A DNA stretch of 64,000 bases from an uncultured Nitrosomonadales bacterium (GTDB lineage: Bacteria > Pseudomonadota > Gammaproteobacteria > Burkholderiales > Methylophilaceae), in the NCBI GenBank assembly GCA_913048465.1, contig CAJWVO010000003.1, positions 1 through 64,000 on the forward strand, read 5' to 3'. A model generated the notes under the pieces. That model was not told where the DNA came from. It ran no database searches and saw nothing but the letters and a program-made list of their open reading frames with translations. Position 1 is the first letter of the stretch; each line of letters starts with the position of its first letter. Below are positions 1-8,306 of the stretch, piece by piece. Position numbers and translations under genes: made by a program.

Positions 1-1
1 A

Positions 2-589
2 AGATTCTCAGCAAAAAATAATAAAAAAAGTTGTGCATTTTTGGCTGGAATCCCGGGGTCTGTTGGGGGCGCACTTGCGATGAATGCCGGTTGCTATGGT
101 GGTGAAATTTGGCAGTTTGTTTCCAAGGTAAAAATTATGAATTATGAAGGTGACATCCATATAAAAGATAAACAATCTTTCGAAATTGGATATAGAAGTG
201 TCAAAAAGAAAGAAGATGAAATATTCATTGGAGCATGGTTTGATTTTCCATCAAAAGAAAATAATGATGAAAACGAAGAACAGAAAATTGATAATTTACT
301 TAAATTAAGAAGAAGCAGTCAGCCACTTAATTGGCCAACTGCTGGCTCAACATTCAGGAATCCAGAAAAAAATTTTGCTGCTAAATTAATTGAAGAAGTG
401 GGATTAAAAGGTTTCCAAATTGGAGATGCAAGAATATCCAATAAACATGCTAACTTTATTGAAAATATTGGAGACGCCACTGCTAAAGATATTGAGCAAT
501 TAATTTATCTTGCTCAAGAAAAAGTAGAGGAATTAAAAAAAATTCGTTTGCAATTAGAAGTAAAGATTATTGGAGAAAATATTGATTAA
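2..589 (+). CDS. murB: UDP-N-acetylenolpyruvoylglucosamine reductase MurB (5' part cut off by window)
   Basis: This is the C-terminal two thirds of MurB, the cytoplasmic FAD enzyme that reduces UDP-GlcNAc-enolpyruvate to UDP-MurNAc with NADPH in peptidoglycan precursor synthesis. The frame is open to the left window edge. The ORF-track start at 41 is an internal TTG inside the FAD-binding motif LAGIPGSVGGA, so it is not the real start. The substrate-domain motif AGSTFRNP, with the expected active-site serine, is visible about 115 residues into the visible part, followed by the conserved KHANFIEN segment. The gene overlaps the likely ddl start by 8 bases and heads the murB-ddl-ftsQ-ftsA-ftsZ-lpxC division/cell-wall cluster, so it is probably co-transcribed. 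Family assignment is secure; only the N-terminus is unseen. Confidence 0.95.
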   Translation, partial: RFSAKNNKKSCAFLAGIPGSVGGALAMNAGCYGGEIWQFVSKVKIMNYEGDIHIKDKQSFEIGYRSVKKKEDEIFIGAWFDFPSKENNDENEEQKIDNLLKLRRSSQPLNWPTAGSTFRNPEKNFAAKLIEEVGLKGFQIGDARISNKHANFIENIGDATAKDIEQLIYLAQEKVEELKKIRLQLEVKIIGENID

Positions 590-1478
590 AAAAATTGCAT
601 TATTGAGTGGGGGTGATTCAGAAGAAAGAGATATTTCGATTAAAAGTGGACTGGCTGTATATCAAGCCCTAAAAAATTTAAATTATGAAGTATCTTTAAT
701 TGATCCTATAAATACAGATCTATGTACATTAGTTAATTATGATGCCGCTTTTATTTGCCTGCATGGTAAAAATGGAGAAGATGGGAAAATACAATCTCTA
801 CTTGAGTTATTAAAAGTTCCTTTCACTGGATCAGCATCAACAGCATCAATGCTTGCTATGAACAAGTTTTACTCTAAGTTAGTTTGGAATGACCATGCAT
901 TAATAACTCCAAAATTTCTCATACTAAATAAAACCAATCTTGATTATAAAAAAATAATTACACATCTGAGTAATCCGTTTATTGTTAAACCATCATCTTC
1001 AGGTTCATCTTTTGGAATTAATTTAGTAAAAAATAAGGATGATTTAACTTTTGCTTTTACTGATGCATCCAAATATGACCTTGCAGTCATAGCCGAAGAA
1101 TTTATTGAAGGTAGAGAATTTACGGTATCAATTTTAGGTAATAAATCACTGGGTGTTTTAGAGATTTCTTCTAAGAATGAATTCTATGATTACAATGCAA
1201 AATATGTTTCAAATGAAACTGTATTTTCCAAACCATCAGACTTAAATCCAGCAGTATTAGAAAAAATGGAAAATATTGCTTTATGCGCATTTACATCAAT
1301 TGGATGTAGTGGTTGGGGAAGGGTAGATTTTATGATGGATAAGGAATTTAATTTGTATCTGATAGAAGTTAATACTGTTCCTGGAATGACTGATCATAGT
1401 TTGTTTCCTTTGGCCGCTAGAAATGCAGGATTAAATTTTGAGGAAACAGTTCAGCATATCGTTGATTTGATCGAATAA
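582..1478 (+). CDS. ddl: D-alanine--D-alanine ligase
   Basis: Ddl joins two D-alanines using ATP to make the dipeptide that ends the peptidoglycan stem. The ATP-grasp fold is clear: N-terminal LLSGGDSEERDISIKSG, central PSSSGSSFGINLVKNK (the omega/P-loop region), EEFIEGREFTVSILG, and the metal/ATP site EVNTVPGMTDHSLFP near the C-terminus. I prefer the TTG at 582 over the ORF-track TTG at 570, because GGAG at 572-575 sits 6 bases upstream and the protein then begins MIKKIALLSGG, as in the family. Length is then 298 aa, normal for Ddl. No ATG is available, so initiation on TTG is forced. The gene overlaps murB and lies in the dcw cluster between murB and ftsQ. Confidence 0.95.
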   Translation: MIKKIALLSGGDSEERDISIKSGLAVYQALKNLNYEVSLIDPINTDLCTLVNYDAAFICLHGKNGEDGKIQSLLELLKVPFTGSASTASMLAMNKFYSKLVWNDHALITPKFLILNKTNLDYKKIITHLSNPFIVKPSSSGSSFGINLVKNKDDLTFAFTDASKYDLAVIAEEFIEGREFTVSILGNKSLGVLEISSKNEFYDYNAKYVSNETVFSKPSDLNPAVLEKMENIALCAFTSIGCSGWGRVDFMMDKEFNLYLIEVNTVPGMTDHSLFPLAARNAGLNFEETVQHIVDLIE

Positions 1479-1482
1479 TACA

Positions 1483-2193
1483 TTGGAAAAAATACTATAT
1501 AAGTTTCTCTTCAGAGTTTGTTTAATAGGTATTCTAATTTTAGTTGTAAAATTAGCAACACCATTCACATTTGACAAATGGTTCCCTATCGATGAGATTG
1601 TCCTCAGTGGCGAATATAAATACCTAGAAAGAGAGCAGGTTCAAATGGTCGCTAATAATTACCTGGAAGGAAACTTTTTTTCATTAAATATTCATAAATT
1701 AAGGGAGGGGATGAAAAAGCTTCCATGGATAAAGGATGTGGATATATATCGAAAATGGCCAAATAGAATTACAATGCTAATAACGCAACATCAACCTATA
1801 GCTAGGTATGGAATGCAAGGCTTGATAAATGAGGAGGGCGAATTTTTTGGAGCAGCCTATGAGGATTACTTACCAATAATATATGGTCCAAAAGAGAAAT
1901 TACCCTACATAACATCTAAATTTTTTATTTTTAATGAAATTTTGCATGCTGAATTTATTAAAATTCATAAAATTACATACACCAGAAAAGATGACTGGGT
2001 AATAAACACTTCTGACGGCATGGTAATTAAATTAAATGATGATAAATCCGCTGAGGTTTTAAAAAGATTTGTTGATAATTTTCAAATTGTTCTTAAGAGT
2101 ATGAATAAACGTATAACTAGTGTGGATCTTAGATACAGAGATGGTTTTGCTGTATCTTCAGATACAATAAAAAAAATTAACCATAAATTATGA
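1483..2193 (+). CDS. ftsQ: Cell division protein FtsQ
   Basis: FtsQ is the bitopic inner-membrane scaffold of the divisome that links early and late division proteins through FtsB/FtsL. An N-terminal hydrophobic helix (about residues 8-26) is followed by a POTRA domain (FPIDEIVLSGEYKYLEREQV through KKLPWIKDVDIYRKWPNRI) and the periplasmic FtsQ/DivIB beta domain. The length of 236 aa is normal. The start is TTG at 1483, four bases after the ddl stop, with no obvious Shine-Dalgarno sequence, which suggests translational coupling to ddl. The stop overlaps ftsA by 4 bases. Sequence similarity in this family is low, but order, topology and the KxWPNR motif agree. Confidence 0.93.
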   Translation: MEKILYKFLFRVCLIGILILVVKLATPFTFDKWFPIDEIVLSGEYKYLEREQVQMVANNYLEGNFFSLNIHKLREGMKKLPWIKDVDIYRKWPNRITMLITQHQPIARYGMQGLINEEGEFFGAAYEDYLPIIYGPKEKLPYITSKFFIFNEILHAEFIKIHKITYTRKDDWVINTSDGMVIKLNDDKSAEVLKRFVDNFQIVLKSMNKRITSVDLRYRDGFAVSSDTIKKINHKL

Positions 2194-3428
2194 TCAAACA
2201 AAAAGAAGAAAAAAATTTAATTGTAGGTCTTGATATTGGAACATCAAAAATAGTAACCATTGTTTCCGAAATTAAAAATGATGGAGAAATACAAATTCTT
2301 GGTATTGGCCAGCATGTATCACGAGGTTTAAAAAAAGGAGTGGTGGTAAATATTGAATCAACAATGCAAGCCATTCAAAGATCTCTAGAAGAAGCAGAGC
2401 TCATGGCTGATTGTAAGATTAAAGAGGTCTTCACAGGAATTGCAGGAAGTCATATTAGAAGCATTAATTCAACCGGCATGGTTAAAATACGTGATCTTGA
2501 AGTTGATAATTCTGATGTAGAAAGGGTAATAGAAACAGCTCAAGCAATTACACTTCCCCCTGATCAGCAGGTCCTTCATACACTAGTACAGGAATATATC
2601 ATTGATGATCAATATGACATCAGAGAGCCGCGGGGAATGAGTGGCATGAGGCTTGAAGTAAAAGTCCATATTGTTTCTGGTGCAATTGCAGCAGCTCAAA
2701 ATATTGTGAAATGTATTAAAAGATCTGGTTTGGATGTAATGGAATTGATTCTTCAGCCCCTGGCATCAGCCGATGCAGTTTTAACTCATGACGAAAAAGA
2801 ATTAGGTGTATGTCTAATTGATATTGGCGGTGGCACGACAGATATTATTGTGTACAAGGATGGATCTGTTAAACATACTGCAGTTATCCCCATTGCTGGA
2901 GATCAAATAACTAACGATATCTCGGTTGCTTTCAGAACTCCACAACAATCGGCTGAAGAGATCAAGATTAATTATGGCTGCAGTGATTCAGAAAAAGCCA
3001 GCCCTAAAGAAATGATTGACGTGCCTCTTGTTGATGGTCGAGCCCCGAAAAAAATAACAATTAAAGATTTATCTGAGATTATTGAGCCCAGGGTAAATGA
3101 ACTGTTTGAGCTTGTTACTAATGAATTAATTCGTTCTAAATTAAGCAATAAGATTGCATCTGGCATTGTAATAACAGGAGGTTCTTCTCTTATGAACAAT
3201 ATAACTGATGTGGCCGAGAAAAACTTTAAGCAATCAGTTAGAATAGGATACCCACAGGGAATAAGTGGTTTAAAACAAATTATTGATAATCCAAGATATG
3301 CAACAGGAATTGGACTCATAAAAAGGGGTAAAATGGACTTTGATAATGATAAAAAAAGAAAAATTGAGGGTAACTCTTTAGCACAAATTTTTGAAAAAAT
3401 GAAATTATGGTTTCAAGGAAACTTTTAA
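2190..3428 (+). CDS. ftsA: Cell division protein FtsA
   Basis: FtsA is an actin-like ATPase that tethers FtsZ to the inner membrane and recruits later divisome proteins. The phosphate-1 loop GLDIGTSKIVTIV (about residue 14) and phosphate-2 loop LIDIGGGTTDIIV (about residue 210) are present, with the SHS2/1C insertion between them. The C-terminus LAQIFEKMKLWFQGNF is the expected amphipathic membrane-targeting helix. Its length of 412 aa is typical. The ATG overlaps the ftsQ stop as ATGA, and ftsZ follows after 3 bases. An expected partner of the FtsZ C-terminal peptide seen in the next gene. Confidence 0.97.
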   Translation: MIKQKEEKNLIVGLDIGTSKIVTIVSEIKNDGEIQILGIGQHVSRGLKKGVVVNIESTMQAIQRSLEEAELMADCKIKEVFTGIAGSHIRSINSTGMVKIRDLEVDNSDVERVIETAQAITLPPDQQVLHTLVQEYIIDDQYDIREPRGMSGMRLEVKVHIVSGAIAAAQNIVKCIKRSGLDVMELILQPLASADAVLTHDEKELGVCLIDIGGGTTDIIVYKDGSVKHTAVIPIAGDQITNDISVAFRTPQQSAEEIKINYGCSDSEKASPKEMIDVPLVDGRAPKKITIKDLSEIIEPRVNELFELVTNELIRSKLSNKIASGIVITGGSSLMNNITDVAEKNFKQSVRIGYPQGISGLKQIIDNPRYATGIGLIKRGKMDFDNDKKRKIEGNSLAQIFEKMKLWFQGNF

Positions 3429-3431
3429 ATA

Positions 3432-4616
3432 ATGTTTGAAGTTATTAATAATAAAAAACAAGAGGCACTAATCAAGGTTGTTGGTGTCGGCGGATGTGGT
3501 AATAATGCTGTGGATTACATGATTGAAAAAAATATTCAGGGAGTGGATTTTATATCTGTGAATACAGATTTGCAGTCTTTAAAAAAATCTCAAGCAAACA
3601 ACATTGTACAAATTGGATTGCATCTCACAAAAGGTTTGGGTTCCGGGGCCAGGCCGGACTCTGGAAAACAAGCAGCAATTGAAGATAAAGAAAAATTAAA
3701 AGATGCAATTAAAGATGCAGATATGCTTTTTATAACCGCGGGCATGGGTGGAGGCACTGGAACCGGTGCAGCTCCAGTTATTGCTGAAATTGCAAAAGAA
3801 TTAGGTATTTTGACAGTTGCTGTTGTTACTAAACCGTTTAGTTTTGAAGGTAAAAGAAATCAGATTGCCGAAGAAGGTTTGAAAGAATTAAGAAACTATG
3901 TGGACTCGTTGATAGTAATTCCTAACGAAAAATTAATGAATGTACTAGGAGCCGATGTGACCTTTATTAATGCGTTTTCAGCAGCAAATGAAGTGCTTCA
4001 TAACTCAGTCTCTGGTATTTCCGACATAATAAATCACACTGGATTAATCAATGTTGATTTTTCTGATGTGAAAACAGTAATGGCTGAAATGGGTTCAGCA
4101 ATTATAGGTTCAGGTGTGTTTGAAGGAGATAATAGAGCAGTGAAAGCAGCTCAGTTAGCAATTAATAGTCCTTTACTAGAGAATATTGAATTAAAAAATG
4201 CGAAGGGAATTCTTGTCAATATTTCAGCAAGCAGTACATTTAAAATGAAAGAATATATTGATGTGATGAATGAGGTTAAAAGTATCACTGCAAATGATGC
4301 TACTGTTATTGTTGGTAATGTTATTGATGATGAACTTGAGAATAAAATAAAAGTGACCATTGTGGTGACTGGTCTCGACGATAACTATATTTCAGAAATA
4401 AAAGACCAATCCCCCCTACCAGATGATGAAGTTATTGATCATGTTCGATCACTTGAAAACGCAAATACTGCTGACGAAATTGATAAACCCACAAGTGACC
4501 AGTCTGATTTTTCAAATGTTTTTTTTGATGGGGGAGATGAATCTAGTTTAGTTAATAATGGCACTGTTTCTGAAGACGAGTATGACATTCCGTCATTTTT
4601 GAGAAGAAATAAATGA
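3432..4616 (+). CDS. ftsZ: Cell division GTPase FtsZ
   Basis: FtsZ is the tubulin homologue that polymerises into the Z ring at midcell. Visible are the N-terminal GVGGCGNNAVDYMI nucleotide site, the tubulin signature GGGTGTGAAP (about residues 107-116), and the T7 loop NVDFSDVKTVM that completes the neighbour's GTPase site. After an acidic, serine/aspartate-rich linker the protein ends YDIPSFLRRNK, the conserved tail that binds FtsA and ZipA. Length is 394 aa. It lies 3 bases after ftsA and shares an ATGA junction with lpxC, as in many proteobacteria. Nothing odd apart from a rather short, acidic linker. Confidence 0.98.
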   Translation: MFEVINNKKQEALIKVVGVGGCGNNAVDYMIEKNIQGVDFISVNTDLQSLKKSQANNIVQIGLHLTKGLGSGARPDSGKQAAIEDKEKLKDAIKDADMLFITAGMGGGTGTGAAPVIAEIAKELGILTVAVVTKPFSFEGKRNQIAEEGLKELRNYVDSLIVIPNEKLMNVLGADVTFINAFSAANEVLHNSVSGISDIINHTGLINVDFSDVKTVMAEMGSAIIGSGVFEGDNRAVKAAQLAINSPLLENIELKNAKGILVNISASSTFKMKEYIDVMNEVKSITANDATVIVGNVIDDELENKIKVTIVVTGLDDNYISEIKDQSPLPDDEVIDHVRSLENANTADEIDKPTSDQSDFSNVFFDGGDESSLVNNGTVSEDEYDIPSFLRRNK

Positions 4617-5554
4617 TTTTTCAAAAAACAATTTCGAAAAAGGTATCTATTCAAGGTGTTGGCTTGCATTCCGGAGACACTGTTAATCTATCTTTAAAAC
4701 CAGCAAAACCTGACAGCGGAATAACGTTTGTAAGAAAAGATTTAAAATCTAATAATACTATTAAGGTTGATCCATATCTGGTGTCTGATACAAGGCTGTG
4801 TTCGACACTTGAAAAAGAATCAGCAAAGGTAATGACGGTGGAGCACCTCATGTCAGCTTTATATGCCTATTCAATTGACAACATTATCATTGAAATATCT
4901 GGTATTGAAGTACCTATTCTGGACGGGAGCTCAAATCCATTTATTTATCTAATCCAATCTGGCGAACCAATAAATCAAGAAATAGAAAAGAAGTTTATTA
5001 AGGTTAAAAAAGCTCTTAAATATGAAATTGACGGTAAATTTGCAATGTTGGAACCCTATGATGGTTTTAAGATTGATTTTTCAATTGATTTCCCTCACCC
5101 TGTGTTTGCTGATCGAAATAATTCAATATCTATTGATTATTACAACGACTCCTATGTGGATGAAATTGCACGTGCAAGAACTTTTGGTTTTATGCAGGAG
5201 GTTGAATATTTAAGATCTAATGGCTTAGCAAAAGGAGGCTCTTTGGATAATGCTATCGTTATGGATGAGTATAAAATTATAAATAACGACCGATTAAGAT
5301 ATGATGACGAGTTTGTCAGACACAAAGTGCTTGATGCATTTGGTGATTTATATTTAACAGGCTATGCACTTATTGGAAAGTTTACTGCATTCAAGTCAGG
5401 CCATGAAATAAATAACCAACTATTGAGATTACTGATGAAAGATAAAGATTCCTATGATTTAGTTTCATTGACAGAATCAGATAGAGTTTATCAACAAATT
5501 ATTAATCATAATGAACAGCTCGAATTAATTCAAAATGAGGCAGCTTTAGCATGA
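4613..5554 (+). CDS. lpxC: UDP-3-O-acyl-N-acetylglucosamine deacetylase LpxC
   Basis: LpxC is the zinc enzyme for the committed step of lipid A synthesis, removing the N-acetyl group from UDP-3-O-acyl-GlcNAc. The N-terminal KKVSIQGVGLHSGDTV is diagnostic. Zinc ligands are visible as the histidine in TVEHLMSALY and those in HKVLDAFGDLYL; the catalytic GHEINNQLLRLL follows. Its length of 313 aa is close to the usual 305. The ATG overlaps the ftsZ stop, and the stop overlaps the small membrane ORF that follows. Lipid A synthesis confirms a Gram-negative outer membrane, consistent with bamC elsewhere in the window. Confidence 0.97.
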   Translation: MIFQKTISKKVSIQGVGLHSGDTVNLSLKPAKPDSGITFVRKDLKSNNTIKVDPYLVSDTRLCSTLEKESAKVMTVEHLMSALYAYSIDNIIIEISGIEVPILDGSSNPFIYLIQSGEPINQEIEKKFIKVKKALKYEIDGKFAMLEPYDGFKIDFSIDFPHPVFADRNNSISIDYYNDSYVDEIARARTFGFMQEVEYLRSNGLAKGGSLDNAIVMDEYKIINNDRLRYDDEFVRHKVLDAFGDLYLTGYALIGKFTAFKSGHEINNQLLRLLMKDKDSYDLVSLTESDRVYQQIINHNEQLELIQNEAALA

Positions 5555-5730
5555 TTTTTAGGACAGTTGCTTTTTTGTTAGCATTACTATTAATTGTCTT
5601 ATTAGTTTTATATGTAGTAACAAAAAATAAAAATTATTTAGAGTTAGTTAAAAAAATTACTAGATATACCTTAACAGCTTTTTTAATTGTCGTTGTTATT
5701 TATATTTTTATGAGAATAACGCATCTTTGA
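5551..5730 (+). CDS. Small two-helix membrane protein (59 aa), function unknown
   Basis: This ORF is too short for the supplied track. It starts with ATG at 5551, overlapping the lpxC stop in an ATGA junction, and ends with TGA at 5728-5730; the next gene starts one base later. The product has two predicted transmembrane helices (about residues 4-22 and 41-55) separated by a basic loop around KNKNYLELVKKITR, giving an inferred hairpin with both ends on one side. The tight coupling on both sides, and the fact that all 180 bases are open between two real genes, argue that it is expressed. I do not recognise the family. It could be a small cell-envelope or division accessory protein, but that is only position-based inference. 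Confidence 0.7.
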   Translation: MIFRTVAFLLALLLIVLLVLYVVTKNKNYLELVKKITRYTLTAFLIVVVIYIFMRITHL

Positions 5731-5731
5731 C

Positions 5732-6616
5732 ATGAGCAAGATAGTAATTTTTGGAGGCTCTGGTTTTATAGGTTCTGAGCTGATAATCAAATTAGCAAAC
5801 TATAAAAATTTTCAAATTGATGTTATTACTAGAAACAAAAAAAATATCCACCCCTTAAAAGTACTTCCCAATGTTCGTTTTCACGAGATAAATACTTTTA
5901 ATTCCGCAGCGATTGAGAGATATATCAGAGGATCAGAAATTGTCATAAATTTAATGGGAATTCTACATGAGGATAAAAAAAATCTATTTAAAACGATTCA
6001 TACAATATATCCAAAAATAATTCAAAATTTGTGCATTAAAAATAAAGTTAAAAAATTTATTCATATTAGTGCTTTAAAATCTGAAACAAATGCAAGTAAT
6101 TATTTAAAATCAAAACATATGGGCGAAAAACAACTTTCGCAAAAAAATCATCAATTAAACACTTTTATCCTTAAGCCATCCATTATCTTTGGGACAGACG
6201 ATAATTTTATTAATATGTTTTATAAAATAATGAAAATTAGTCCTTTGATGGCAGTAATTTCACCTAATTCCTCATTTCAGCCAATATCAGTGAAGGATTT
6301 GGTATTAATAATCACCGCTTTAATGGACAATGATTCATTCAAAAGTCGAACTTTTGAACTTGGAGGCCCTAAAACTTATTCCTTTCTTGAAATCTTAAAA
6401 GTCATTAAAAAAATAAAAAAATTAAGATGTATTTTACTAAGCTTGCCTAAGATATTCGACTTATTATTTGTTGTAGTGCTGGAATTGAGCCCTAGGAAAA
6501 TAATTACAAGAGATAATTTGAAATCATTGCAAGTGGATAATACATGTGAAATTAATCATTCTTATGAATTTCTTTCAGAATTAAATGAATTAGAGACGCA
6601 TATTAACAAGTTATGA
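5732..6616 (+). CDS. NAD(P)-binding epimerase-like protein of the complex I NDUFA9 family
   Basis: This is an atypical short-chain dehydrogenase/epimerase-fold protein of 294 aa. The Rossmann dinucleotide motif GGSGFIGSELI lies at residues 8-18, followed by strand-loop segments VINLMGILHED and FIHISAL, and a lysine in NYLKSKHMGEKQL instead of a clear catalytic YxxxK. The C-terminal third has two hydrophobic stretches (around CILLSLPKIFDLLFVVVLEL). Homologues are annotated as the complex I NDUFA9 subunit family; a quinone or electron-transfer role is assumed, not shown. It lies directly before cca and overlaps it by 4 bases, a pairing seen in other betaproteobacteria as far as I recall. Enzyme function is unproven. 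Confidence 0.8.
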   Translation: MSKIVIFGGSGFIGSELIIKLANYKNFQIDVITRNKKNIHPLKVLPNVRFHEINTFNSAAIERYIRGSEIVINLMGILHEDKKNLFKTIHTIYPKIIQNLCIKNKVKKFIHISALKSETNASNYLKSKHMGEKQLSQKNHQLNTFILKPSIIFGTDDNFINMFYKIMKISPLMAVISPNSSFQPISVKDLVLIITALMDNDSFKSRTFELGGPKTYSFLEILKVIKKIKKLRCILLSLPKIFDLLFVVVLELSPRKIITRDNLKSLQVDNTCEINHSYEFLSELNELETHINKL

Positions 6617-7710
6617 AAATCTATTTGGTAGGTGGGGCAGTTCGTGATGAAATTTTAAATCAGCCTTATACGGAAAAAGATTACGTTGTGGTGGGGTCGA
6701 CTCCGGAGGAGATGATTGAGAAAAAATTTAAACCTGTAGGCAGAAGTTTCCCTGTTTTTTTACATCCTGATACTCACGAGGAATATGCATTAGCCAGGAC
6801 AGAAAAAAAGGATGGAGTTGGGTATAAAGATTTTATTTTTTATACCAGCCCAACTATTTCATTAGAAGAAGACTTAGTCCGAAGAGACTTAACAATCAAC
6901 GCAATAGCAAAAGATGATCAGAATAAATATATTGATCCATTCAATGGAATTAATGACATTAGTAAAAAAATACTTCGTCATGTTTCAGATGCATTCAAGG
7001 AGGATCCTTTAAGAATATTGCGACTAGCAAGGTTTAAAGCAAAATTACCAGATTTTAAAGTTGCAGAAGAAACCTTAGTCCTATTAAAAACCATGATTAA
7101 TGAGGGAGAATTGAAGTATTTGAGCTATGATCGAATCATCATTGAGATTAAAAAAGTATTTCAACTTAAAGATGGACATATTTTTTTTAAGACATTGGAA
7201 GATATTGGCGCTATTGATCAAATTTTTGAAAACAATAATAAAAGAAAATTATCAGAGTGTTTTCAATCCTTTTTCAAACATGGTCATTATGATAAGAACT
7301 TCAATCTGTGCTGGCTTTTCTTTCAGGAAAAATTCAACTTTAAATTCTGCAAACAGTATTCAGTTAATTTTTCAAAAAAGGATCTCGATATAATCAAGAC
7401 TTTCAAAGAATTAATCAAAGATCTACTTAATTTTAGAAATCTTTCTTCAGTGGATCAATTGTTTGTTTTAAATAGAGTCGGTTTTTTTGGTAAAGATGAC
7501 AAGTTAGATAAAATATTAGAATTAATAAGATTGGATTTATTAATTGATCAGAGTGATTTAAATCTATCTTTATTGACCTATTCCAATAAGTTAGAAAATT
7601 TTTTCAAAAATAAACCAATAAGTATTCCTTCAAATCTTACTGGGAAAGACATTGCAGAACATATCAATAAACAGAGACTTAATTTTTTAGAATCTTTTCA
7701 ATTTGAGTAA
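6613..7710 (+). CDS. cca: CCA-adding enzyme (tRNA nucleotidyltransferase)
   Basis: Cca repairs or adds the 3' CCA of tRNAs without a nucleic-acid template. The class II nucleotidyltransferase head is clear: MKIYLVGGAVRDEIL, YVVVGSTPEEM, FPVFLHPDTHEEYALARTEKK, RRDLTINAIAKD and EDPLRILRLARF. Length is 365 aa, shorter than the roughly 410-aa E. coli enzyme, and no C-terminal HD phosphohydrolase domain is visible. The catalytic metal-binding pair that is DxD in E. coli (Asp21, Asp23) reads E-K-D here (Glu21, Asp23). All four tRNA genes in this window already encode CCA, so a repair role is likely. It overlaps the upstream NDUFA9-like gene by 4 bases and the convergent HAD gene by 24 bases at the 3' end. 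Confidence 0.95.
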   Translation: MKIYLVGGAVRDEILNQPYTEKDYVVVGSTPEEMIEKKFKPVGRSFPVFLHPDTHEEYALARTEKKDGVGYKDFIFYTSPTISLEEDLVRRDLTINAIAKDDQNKYIDPFNGINDISKKILRHVSDAFKEDPLRILRLARFKAKLPDFKVAEETLVLLKTMINEGELKYLSYDRIIIEIKKVFQLKDGHIFFKTLEDIGAIDQIFENNNKRKLSECFQSFFKHGHYDKNFNLCWLFFQEKFNFKFCKQYSVNFSKKDLDIIKTFKELIKDLLNFRNLSSVDQLFVLNRVGFFGKDDKLDKILELIRLDLLIDQSDLNLSLLTYSNKLENFFKNKPISIPSNLTGKDIAEHINKQRLNFLESFQFE

Positions 7711-8301
7711 TTCACCAAGTCCATGTAGCTTATTACTTGCATAGTTTTTATTAATTCTTTCATTTGAAATATGAACTGTTTCCAGTCCTGCGTGGTATGC
7801 GCTTTTTAAATTTTCATGTGAATCGTCAATCAGTATAATTTTTTTATAGGGCATTCGTTTAATTTTTCTAAAAATGCGAATGTCGGGTTTAGATATGAAT
7901 GAATTATCCTCAATACAAATAATCTGTTTGAAAAAATAATGTATATCCAATTTTTTTAAAATGAATTTTGCATAATGTGTTGGTGCATTTGTGAGGATAA
8001 TTTTATCGTCATTAATACTTTTTAAAATCATCCTTAAATTTTTTACGGGCTCTATTTTCTCTTCGATATCTTTTAAATTGTGCGTCTTAAGTAAAAAATC
8101 ATGGGGATCAATTTGATGGTGGATCATTAATCCTCTCAATGTTGAACCATACTTCTTCCAATAGTCGGTTCTTAAAAAATTCGCCTTTTCATGTGAAATA
8201 CTTAAATTTTCAGATATGTATTGAGTCATATCTCTATTGATAAACTCAAAAATATGTGGGCTGGCATGATGAAGTGTGTCATCAAGATCAAATACCCACA
8301 G
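7687..8301 (-). CDS. HAD-superfamily pyrimidine 5'-nucleotidase-like phosphatase, probable CTG start
   Basis: The ORF-track version (ATG at 8229) lacks the catalytic N-terminus. Reading upstream in the same frame without a stop gives LWVFDLDDTLHHASPHIFEF, which contains the HAD nucleophile motif DxDxT. The only start-like codon ahead of this motif and after the argB stop is CTG at 8301-8299, five bases past the argB TAA and 14 bases after AAGGA. Later motifs are LTNAPTHYAKF (motif II) and KKIILIDDSHENL (motif IV acidic pair). Homologues sit directly after argB in other betaproteobacteria and are annotated as pyrimidine 5'-nucleotidases that dephosphorylate UMP-like substrates. Substrate is inferred. 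The product is about 204 aa, and its 3' end overlaps cca by 24 bases. Confidence 0.85.
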   Translation of the reverse strand: MWVFDLDDTLHHASPHIFEFINRDMTQYISENLSISHEKANFLRTDYWKKYGSTLRGLMIHHQIDPHDFLLKTHNLKDIEEKIEPVKNLRMILKSINDDKIILTNAPTHYAKFILKKLDIHYFFKQIICIEDNSFISKPDIRIFRKIKRMPYKKIILIDDSHENLKSAYHAGLETVHISNERINKNYASNKLHGLGELLKLKRF

Positions 8302-8306
8302 TTGTT

